Positions 48,010-57,400 of a DNA stretch of 64,000 nt are shown here, piece by piece; position 1 is the stretch's first letter, and every line of letters begins with the position of its first letter. The notes beneath the pieces were generated by a model. It was given only the letters and a program-made list of their open reading frames with translations, searched no databases and was not told the DNA's origin. The stretch lies in assembly GCF_030936135.1 (NCBI RefSeq), contig NC_082594.1, positions 126,270,668 through 126,334,667 of the forward strand, in the 5' to 3' direction. This DNA is from Gavia stellata (lineage: Eukaryota > Chordata > Aves > Gaviiformes > Gaviidae). The position numbers and the translations under genes are program-made.

Positions 48010-51000
48010 TTCCTCTCAAATGCTTTGAGATTCCCAAAGATATTATTTGTGTTCTGCCTGTACACTACAAATATGGATAACCCAAAGATATGGCCAAAGA
48101 TTTGTAGGGTGAACTCATTCGTTCAGGTTTTAGGTCTCCCGGCTCTGTGTACGTTGCTATAGAAAGACTAAATATTGTGTTACAGGGGAAGCTGAAGACA
48201 GATTTATATGTTTTGGGCTCGTCTTTAATATACTGGGGGGAAATTTATTTTTGAGACGAGGCTATTCCTCCACCTTTCTGGTGGACTTCACAAAAATATC
48301 AGGAGATAGGCATTCTGAGACCATCTAATATCTTGAACGGAGAAGCAGGAGAGATGAATCTTTAAGAAAAAAGGACTTTCTTCAAAACATTCTATATTCA
48401 TGGAAAGTGCAATAATAAAATTAACATAATTAAAAAAACTTTAAACAACTTAATTAACACCCCCCAGCAATTTTTCAGCTTTTCATTTTCAGTGTGCTTC
48501 AATTTCACTAGTTACCATTGTCCTCTGGAGTGGGAAAGATCCATTTTTTTAAATATAAAAACCAAACACATTGATCATTTATATAAATGTCTCTGAAAGA
48601 AGCAAAAAAGCACAAGCATTGCTCTACTTCCAAATTTGTTCTGCCTTTTGGATTTCAAACACGGTCTCCATTTCCAAATACAATAACTTAAAATGAACAT
48701 TGGAGCAATTTTGTACAAATACTACAGCTATAAAATACTATCAGAAAATTCAGAAGTTGAATGTAAAGAAACCTAAATATTCAGAATAACAAATACAGGC
48801 AGGATGAAAACAAATCTCTTTTTATGTGTAAATGTGACTTTGATACAAAGTAAAAATCCCTAAAAATGTATTGCCTGTTTCTGGCTTTGGGTCAGAATCC
48901 ATTTGGGAAAAGATCTTTTGAGGCATTTCAGGCTTTTCAGGAATTTCAGGAAAGGCAAAGTGTCCAAACATAATGCCATCTGCCAGAAGGACAGTGAGGG
49001 CGAAGAAATATTGTAGACGTATCATTCGTGTCATTCTGTCGTCATCCTGCCCTACTCAATCTTCATCCAAAGGTTCTGAGTCTCTGCCAGAGTCTGACTT
49101 TTCTGCATAATTTCATTTAAGAATTAAAATGAGCTTTTACCACTCAGGAGTGCTGAGAAAAACTTGAAAATAGACATGCAGTAAGTTTTAAATTCAGAAA
49201 ACAAACCAAAAGAAACAATTGCAATATATCTCAACATGTTTAAATGAAATTCATGAGTTTTTAATGGGGTAACAGAACTGGTATCATTGAAGTTGAAGAA
49301 ATAGTTACAGTCTAGTTGCATAAATATATAGTGGAGTGTTCAGAGACCTGAATTCTAATTCCAGACCTAGTAATGACGTGTACAATTTGTATCAGCCATT
49401 TCACCTCTGGCTGTCTCAGTTATCTCTTGTGAAAAATGAGATAATAATACTTACCCATCTTAGCAAAGTGTTTTGATACCCATAGAGAAAAGTGCTATAA
49501 AATTTCAAATTATTTTAACTAATTAGCAATCATTTATCTTCTAAAAAATTAAGACTATCGTAGTTTTCATTATAAATTAATTCATATCTGGAAAACGCTT
49601 TAGGCTGAAAGAGGGTATGAACATTTCCGCCTGCATTGATATCTGGGTTCTAGTTAAAGAAACCTATTGCAGTGTTCACTGTGCATATTACTGTGATGGC
49701 GTTCAAACACTATGCTGAAACAAATTTGAGTTTAAACACTCAGAGGCTCAAGGGGGGAACAAGTCTCCTTTGGTCGCACATTCTGGGTTTCATGGGTTGA
49801 CTGATCCAGAAAACTTTTGTGTAGGTTCACTGTGACAAAAGTATGCATCATTCTGAATGTTGATTTTCTTTTCCTGTATTTTTTTTGACACAATTTTCCT
49901 GAATATGCTAGAATTAAGGTTTTTCATACTGAAAACTGAGATAGTGGCAAGTAGAACTGGTGTGAAGTGAGAAAAAAACTCTCAAGTTGTCAACCAGACA
50001 TTTTTCCCAACCCAAATTATACAGTATGCCTGACCAGGACAGTATTATTTTTTTCCCCTAGTCCTAGTAATTCAAGATACTGACTTGAAACACTATACAG
50101 ATCCTCATCAGTTCCACCATTTAGCTTTCTAAGAACTCACTCAAGAGTGAATTCAGGTTTTCTGTGTTTCAGTGGCCAGTATTATAATCTGTGGATTTCA
50201 GCAAAGCTCCATTTTCTTTCAAATTGCCTTTCTCTTAGCTATGTTCTCAAAAGCCACAGGTCACCTCAGAATGGAGAAATGTGTTTAGTTGGGTATATTC
50301 TTTCAGTTATTTCAAAACTAAGACATTTCTTGGCAATTTTGCTGCCACACAGAATCCTTATATATAGGAGCTTCTCAAAAATTCTCAGTAAATTTGGACA
50401 TTAAGAGATTTCTCGTCTCAGGCAATTGTCTCATTTATTCAAAATACAGGATAATTAAATCAAATGGGTGTTTATTTGGTAACACATAAACAAATTCACT
50501 GAGATGACACCACTTTCTTTGTATTTTGTCATCCGACATTTTCCCTCTGCAGAAAAAAAAGGTGTTCAAATGTCTAAGCTTCATAAATGCAGTGCTTGCC
50601 TTCATAAATCCTGTGACTGACACTTTAACTGCATAACATGCATCAAATTAAATAATGATCAAAATCCGGCCTACAGTTTTACTTTAGAAACTGAACATAT
50701 CTAGTAGTTATTATTTTAAGCTGTCTCTGCCCCACCGTTAAGTGTGACTGTGCTTAAAAGACATCACCTATCTCACCTCAGCTTTTACATCTACAGAAGA
50801 GTGATAATCAGTTTTGTCCACTAATTCAGGATATGTAGAAATAGGAAACTATTACTGCAGAACATAACTGCAGTTCTATTAGTACCAGTAATAAGCAAGA
50901 GATTAAAAATTTATCTCTGTGCTACTTTTGCAGGATTTCCTTTTTTTTGGTTCACTCAAAAACGTGCAATTTTTTGTAGAAAAGTTTTGCCCACCGGTGG

Positions 51001-52810
51001 GCTTTCAAAAAAAAAAAGCCCCTTGTTCTTTCTTTCAGGAGAGCTTGCCTTGTGTGTTATTCCATTACTTGTCTTTATTCCACGTGAAGGAATTCAGTTC
51101 ATCCCAGGACTCCGTTTTGCTTTATCGCTTCCAATCCTGACTCCTCTTAGCACCGTGATATGAGCCTTACAGGCTACGCTCTGCTATCGTTCTGGCCTGG
51201 GGGTAACACTGGCCTAAAATAACGACTGCAACGTTTGGCTATCATGAGGGGTGTCTGCCACGAGGAACTACATACTAATAATCTGTTTCAGGCTGAGGCA
51301 TCTTCTTCAAGTCTAGCTTTACTTTGGATATGTCAGATTTCTTCTCATCTGCCAAGTCCTCTTGTTTAGCTCATCTTCAGATACAGTCCTCTCAGCAGTT
51401 TTTTCTGTCTTCCATTTCTTTACAAAAATGAGCATGCCATTGAACAACTCTCTCAGCATTCCTTTTAGCCTTCTGACCACATCAGAGTACATCAGCAATT
51501 TACTGGGCTGCTGATGAGCGCAACATGTGCAAGCAGCGGAGTTTTGCTAAACTGACTTTGATTCCAAAAAATTTGAAGTCTTTTAGTGCGTGTATATACA
51601 AAGAAAAACATCCAAGTGTAAATCAGGCATATTTATCCAGTGCTGTCTGTGTGTCATTATCGGTCAGGATTACTCCAAAATTAGTAATAAAAGTCAGTTT
51701 TAGGCAATCAACCCAAAATCACCATGAAATAATTTGTCATAATAAAGAACATTGCTGTCTCTCTTACAATAGCTAGAAGACTTGAGAGCAAGAAGAATAA
51801 CAGACAATATCAATTCTCACAGCAGTTAAGGTTAAGAATATAAAATATTTACTAGTCAGAGACTGAGACAGCAAGGATAAAGCTACAAAGCAGGATCTAG
51901 ATAAATCATCTTTGTCATAGCCACATTGTCTCTTTTTTCCCCCCCATGAGAGAGAGAAAAGAAGTGGACAGGAGAGCCCTGCTTAGAATCTGACTATTGC
52001 TATGTTGCACACATTCAAAATATTTTCCTGTAAAATTAGGAGAAATAAAACCTCACTCTAATTTCCAACCTTGCAATTAAAGTAGTCCTCTATATGACCC
52101 AGATGTCCTAGCTCTGTCTCATACAAGCAAAAGTTTCAAGTCTCTTAAAGTGTGAATAAAGGTTAGTTACCAGGTTTTTATTAAGCAAAAACAGAGAACA
52201 GGTGACATCACCACGGTTACTTATTAACTTACAGTATAAAGGAAAATCATAAAAATAAACATGAGAACAGTGCCACAAATGCAACAGGTAATAAAATTAA
52301 CAGCCTCATACATGGTAAAGCAAAACCAACAAGTCCCACATTTCAAATGAAGTACGGGATGGTCCATCTCAGCTGCAGAACATTCATTCCTGTTTCACTT
52401 TTCCTAAGCGAAGTATCTACGTGCAAATAAAGGCTTTTCTTTTCCAAAAGCCTCTTTGTAGGAAGCCTGGTCCCACACAAACTTCAATGCACGAGGGCGA
52501 TGGCACTGGCCTTCCACAGAGGTGCAGGCCCAGCACTGCCTCGGCCTGACGCTCTTCCAAGGCCACCTTCCACCCGGACAGCAGGAAAAGGCCGTGGCGA
52601 GGCAGAAGTGCCCCGTGACAGGCTGTTTTGCGGGGGATAGCAAAGGGGCAGGCAGGGGACACCTGGAGCAACTCGGGCAGAGCAGGGGAGGCCTCTGAGG
52701 GGCCATGGGGAGGGTGCCACAGAAGAGACCCCAGTGGGTGCAGTGAGGAGGTGCCGCGGCAGTGGGCAGCCACAGGTGCATGAGGAGCGGGGTGACTACC
52801 GGGGGCAGGT
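48010..52810. other. Region upstream of the first CFAP44 ATG, probable 5' intron
   Basis: 4.8 kb, AT-rich except for a GC-rich patch at about 52480-52800. If CFAP44 is transcribed from the CpG island at 53.5 kb, this is its first intron. No recognised gene or young repeat was found. Three minus-strand stretches look coding-like (48860-49110, 51275-51516, 52233-52367); see findings. Confidence 0.5.
51275..51516 (-). pseudogene. Unidentified coding-like remnant
   Basis: The minus strand reads KLLMYSDVVRRLKGMLRELF and onward to a TVSEDEL segment. After one frame shift near 51363 it continues EDLADEKKSDISKVKLDLKK to MPQPETDY and a stop at 51275. The composition is that of a real basic/acidic helical protein rather than random AT-rich DNA, but I do not recognise the family. 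The frame shift and lack of clear splice sites suggest a dead fragment. No function is assigned. Confidence 0.3.
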
Positions 52811-53443
52811 CACAGAATCACAGAATCACTGCGGTTGGAAAAGACCTGTAAGGTCATCAAGTCCAACCATCAACTAACACTATCATGCCCATTAAACCAT
52901 GTCCTGCAATGCCTCGTCCACACGTTCCTTGAACACCTCCAGTGATGGTGACTCCACCACCTCCCTGGGCAGCCTGTTCCAGTGTCTCACCACTCTCTCA
53001 GTAAAGAAATTTTTCCTAATATCCAGCCTGAACCTCCCCTGGCACAACTTGAGGCCATTCCCTCTTGTCCTGTCGCTAGTCACTTGGGAGAAGAGACCAA
53101 CACCCACCTCTCTGCAACCTCCTTTCAGGTAATTGTGGAGAGCGATGAGGTCTCCCCTCAGCCTCCTCTTCTCCAGACTGAACAACCCCAGTTCCCTCAG
53201 CCGCTCCTCATCAGACTTGTGCTCCAGACCTCTCACCAGCTTCGTCGCCCTTCTCTGGACATGCTCCAGCACCTCAATGTCCTTCTTGTAGTGAGGGGCC
53301 CGAAAGTGAACACAGTATTCGAGGTGTGGCCTCACCAGCGCCGAGTACAGGGGCACGATCACCTCCCTGCTCCTGCTGCCCACACTGTTTCTGATACAGG
53401 CCAGGATGCCGTTGGCCTTCTTGGCCACCTGGGCACACTGCTG
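52811..53443 (-). mobile_element. CR1 LINE, 5' truncated, with a long open ORF2 tail
   Basis: The plus strand starts CACAGAATCACAGAATCACT (3' tail, reverse complement), then TTGGAAAAGACCTGTAAGGT. The minus frame is open from the truncation to the ORF2 C-terminus for about 180 residues ([40 protein letters not shown]), so it is a relatively young copy. It ends about 95 bp from the putative CFAP44 splice donor at 53537. Confidence 0.92.
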
Positions 53444-53536
53444 TCCATGGGACGCAGGGACACACGGGGTCCTGCGGACGCCCCGAGGGGCGATGTGGGT
53501 CCGGAGCGGGCCCTGACCCTCCCCACCACCCCGTAC

Positions 53537-53552
53537 CTGCGGCCGCCTCCAT
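53537..53552 (-). CDS. CFAP44: Putative CFAP44 upstream first exon (ATG to donor)
   Basis: The minus strand reads ATGGAGGCGGCCGCAG, then the donor GTACGG: five codons (MEAAA) plus one base, phase 1. Joined to a weak acceptor at 48014 it would continue in frame into [12 protein letters not shown], but the pyrimidine tract there is poor. With other acceptors (near 48019 or 48056) it would instead be a short upstream ORF in a 5' UTR exon. Its position beside an X-box and a CpG island favours it being transcribed. Confidence 0.35.
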
Positions 53553-53565
53553 CGCGGCGTTACCG

Positions 53566-53578
53566 GTTTCCAGGCAAC
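53566..53578. promoter_or_regulatory. RFX X-box motif
   Basis: The plus strand reads GTTTCCAGGCAAC: one perfect half-site (GGCAAC) and one near-perfect half-site (GTTTCC), separated by one base. It fits the RFX consensus GTNRCC-N(0-3)-RGYAAC with one mismatch. RFX factors drive ciliary genes through promoter-proximal X-boxes, which suits CFAP44. Confidence 0.6.
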
Positions 53579-54378
53579 CGCTCCCGCGGCGCGCGGAAGG
53601 CCCCGGGAGCTGTAGGTGGACGGGGACGGCGCGCGCATGCGCCGACTCGTGGGGCGTGGCGGGGGCGGTCCGTCCGGCGGCGGCGGGCGGTTGGCACCTG
53701 CCGGGGCCGGTACCCGGTGTCACGGCCGGAGCGGCGGGGGCCACGCCGCAGCCCCGACTCCGCCATAAATTAGAGGGGCTGACGGGGGGGGTGTCTTTTG
53801 AAAAGTGACGTCTCTTTTGACCCCCGTGGCGATCTTTTCAAAACTCGGCGGGAAAATGAGATTAATTCCCTCAACTTTCTGCCGTTCTCCCCGGTATTTT
53901 GAAGCTTTTGTGGAGTACCGGGAAGAAGAGGGTGCCCCCCCCCCCACCCCCGGCCCGCAGCGTGCCGAACCGCCCGGGTCCCTCTCGGCCTCCCGCCGCT
54001 CCCCGCCCGTGTGGTGCCCCGCACGGCGCTCCCGTGCGCCGGTCAGTTACGGCGCGTCGCCCCGGAGGGCAGAGCCGGGGCCAAACCGCGCCTTTGTGCC
54101 CGTATCTCCCGTACACCTGTCCGCCCGTTTTTCACATACGCATCGTTTTAAGCCGTTTCCGAAGCTGCCCGGCTTTGCGGCTGAGGGTGCAGGTGGGGAG
54201 GAGGGAGGAAGGGAGGCTACCGGCCACCGGGCGGGCGCCGAGGGGCGGCGGAGGGAGGGGACTGCAGCAGCGCCCGGCCCTGGGACAGGTGCCACGGGAA
54301 GGGGAGGGCCTGTGGGCGCGGCGGGGTGGCCCGGCGGGACGTCCCCGGGCCGGCGGAGGAGGAGGAGGAGGCAGCGCC

Positions 54379-54433
54379 ATGGCCCCGCGCGGGCGCTGCT
54401 GGTGGGCTCTGCTGCTGGTCTGGCTGCCGGCCG
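54379..54433 (+). CDS. ILDR1: ILDR1 exon 1 (signal peptide)
   Basis: The ATG is in strong Kozak context (GCGCCATGG). Reads [19 protein letters not shown]: n-region Arg, hydrophobic core, and the LPAG end shared with human ILDR1. Donor GCCG|GTGAGT, phase 1. Confidence 0.93.
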
Positions 54434-57400
54434 GTGAGTGGGGCCGCGCCGGGGCGGCGGGGTCCCGGCCCGCTCCCGGGGGCCTCTCCCCGCCGCCGGA
54501 CACCCCTGTGGGCACAGGGGACCGGGGCCCGGAGGCGCCCTGGGGTTGTGCCCGCGGTTAACGCGGTGCGGCGCGGGGGGAGCGGCGGCGGCCCCGCGGT
54601 GAGGGGAAGGGGGGGCCTGGCCCGGGCGAGCGCTGTTCCCCGCCTTGGTGTCCTTCCCCGCCGGGCGGAAGAGCGGGGCTGTCCCGAGCTCGGGGCGAAA
54701 GCCATGCGGAGAGGAGTTTCCTTACCCCAAAGGTGCGGCTAGCTGCTCTCCCAGGAGGAAGTGGCCGCCTGCTTCCTGGCAGCCTCCAGTATCGCTGCCG
54801 GGCGGCCGGCTTGGGTCTGGACCTGAGCACAGGGTACAAACACGGAGGGGTTCCCCTTTGCCTTGTCACAAGCGCCCACCCCAGCCTTTGCCGCTCGCTT
54901 AGCGGCTCCAACCTCTTTGGGGATCTGGTGCAGCTGCAGCGCTTCCATACCTGCTACCATACATGCTTGCGTGGAGAATAGGAACCCGCCTCCGCGTCCA
55001 CAGGCGGCCTTCAGCAAGCAAAGCCCTTTCTGCCAAGCTTTGCAGGTTGCCTGACAGCTTCTCATCTCCTGTAGGAAATACAACGATCGTTTCGCTTCTT
55101 GGATGCGTGGGTCTTGGCTGATGAGTTAGCTTTAAATACCAAAGTTCAGTTTTTCAGAGAGAACCAGCGAAGCAAAAAAATACGGAGGTATGCTTGGTGA
55201 TTTTCTCGCTTGACAGCTGCGTTCCTACATGATATTCTAGCTAAAACTTGGCTTCACTGGCTCTGAAGGTTCGCGTCTTCAATGCGAAGCCACAGGCCTG
55301 AGGTAGCGGTAACCTACTAGATTGATAGTGTCCAGATTTCTTCTTTCCAACCAGGATAAGAAGGATAGCAGCATGCAGTGGAGTAATGCGGTCCAAGTTT
55401 AGGAACCGGCCTTAATTTCACAACTTTTCAGTTTTCTTGGAGGAGGTTAGTATGAAACATCAGACGTGCGGAGACATCCGACTGTCTGCCGGTGGGAACA
55501 GTAGGTTTTTAACCTCTTTAAAAAAATAAGGAACTTTTCTTTCAACTCTGACTCTTTTGCAGAACAGAGGTAATGAGAAAGGATGCCTTTCATAAAGAGC
55601 TTTGGTTTCTGTAAGTGAAAAGCACGTAGTGATTTTGAGTATATTATTGTCACCTAAGAGATGCTGCTGTAGGAAACCCATGGAAAATCTGTTCTGTTTC
55701 CATGAGCCTCAACAGGTCAGAATTCATATGGGAATTCATTTGATCGCCAATTAGATCAAGGCTTTGCCAGTCTTGAGAGTTTGGATTTTGGATTGGGTTT
55801 GTGTGATTTCCTGCAGTAAGATCCTGTGGGTCGGCTATTTCACAATGAAAGCTGAAACAAGATGTATTGAACTACAAGGTGGTTAACTAAGAGCCACTGT
55901 AACTACCTGTCACCAGTCTTGACTTTGCCTTGCCTACAGTATTGTAAAAATTAGAGATCCTTGGTTTTGCTTGCAGTTTGCACAGCTGCTGGTATTTCTA
56001 CATTTAAGTGCGTGTGTGTGTATACTTTATTTTTCAGAAGAGCCTTGGACTCAGAGTGTAACCTGGTCCTCTGTGTTTCTGTGGTATTTTTAAGTGAGTT
56101 AGTTCTGCCTGTGCTTTGAGTTGGCTGACCAGGAGTCCATTTCAAACCAGAAACTGAGCAAGTACTGTGTTGACACAATCCTACTGCAGAATTACTTGTC
56201 GAGGCAGTGTTGCACCTCTGTAGCATGTTTTCCACTGCGTGGAAACTGGGTGAGCTCATGTTTGCCTGGAACGTAATGTGGCGATACAGCCTTAGAGGAC
56301 ACTGAAAGAATGATGTGATCCTTGTTGTGATCCAGATGTTACTACGTAGTCCCTTGTTCCCTTTCTCTCATCCTGAAAACATGGAGTAGAGGGAAAGTCT
56401 TTGAATATGCGGTAAAAATTGAGTGCTGGTTCGCGGTGACCCTTTCAGTCGGTAGCTTCCAAACCTCCCCCTTTACTTCTCTCCTTTCCTGCTGTTGTGC
56501 TCCCCGGTCAAGAAGAAACTAGCGTAGCGCTGCAGCCTCTGCCCTGTTCTCCAGACAGGGCATCCCACGCTTGCTTCGCACTGTTTGTATTGCCTTATCG
56601 AAGGCAACTGGTGATAACTTCGCTATTGTTAATGACAAGCACAACTTACTGTATTATCAAAGTTTAAATAAGATAGAGATGTCTTTGGAGTGTGGCTAAA
56701 ATAAAGCATAGCGTACGACAAACTTTGTAAAACCTTGCTCAGTGGGTGCAGCTGCTTGGATAGAAAATGCTGTGGAGGTTGTAATGGATGAGTTCTAAAC
56801 ATACGTAATAATAGCTTCATTAAAAAGGAAAAAGAGGGTAATTGATGTGTGCTGTTCTGAAGTGGTGATAAACGGATCAAGTTTAACTATGATGCTACAG
56901 CCCAAAAGTTGTATTGTCTTATTCCTGGTCACCACTAGGTAACATTCTGATGACTGTATTAGCGAGACCTTGATAAAATTCATTTCGTGTTTATATGAAT
57001 GGATGGCACTGCAGAACTTTTCTGGTTAGGATGGCAATGCAAGGCAATCCCATTCTGTGTGTTTCTGGGCCCGACAAATTATCTCCTCCAGCTTGGAGGG
57101 ACAGTTTTCCCCATGCAGAAGGACAGCACCAAGTGATGTGCTACATAATGGCTACTAATAGTTGCTTTGGAGAAAATAATTCAGTCCGTGAGGCAGGCCA
57201 GTGCAGCTGGCTCAAGCTGCCTTCTGTCAGGGAAAGATGGGATCACGTTCTAACCAGGATTTGTAACTCTGGTTGGCTTCACCAGAGGGGCTGGTGAGGT
57301 CCATGGGTGCACGTCCTGGATGAGGCCAAGGGAGATGTACATCAGTTGTTGGTCCGGTGCAGAGTGAAAGTTGTGGTGCAATGTCTGTTCCTGCTGTCTG

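Larger units (their letters stand above)
53450..54760. promoter_or_regulatory. CpG island, probable bidirectional CFAP44/ILDR1 promoter
   Basis: Very GC-rich with dense CpG dinucleotides, in sharp contrast with AT-rich flanks. It contains ILDR1 exon 1 on the plus strand and, on the minus strand, an RFX-type X-box with a short ATG-donor exon candidate. A GGCGGGAAAA element (E2F-like) lies near 53847. G-runs and purine tracts around 54190-54370 could form quadruplexes. Confidence 0.8.

Noticed and set aside
52892-53638. 248-codon minus-strand ORF
   Set aside because: The C-terminal ~180 residues are CR1 ORF2 and the N-terminal part is CpG-island sequence read through the junction. Not a host gene.
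53805-54561. Plus-strand ORFs of 210 and 220 codons across ILDR1 exon 1
   Set aside because: Stop-poor frames typical of CpG islands. They overlap the true ILDR1 start in other frames or read through its splice donor.
54739-55083. 114-codon minus-strand ORF in ILDR1 intron 1
   Set aside because: GC-rich shadow frame with no splice or homology support.
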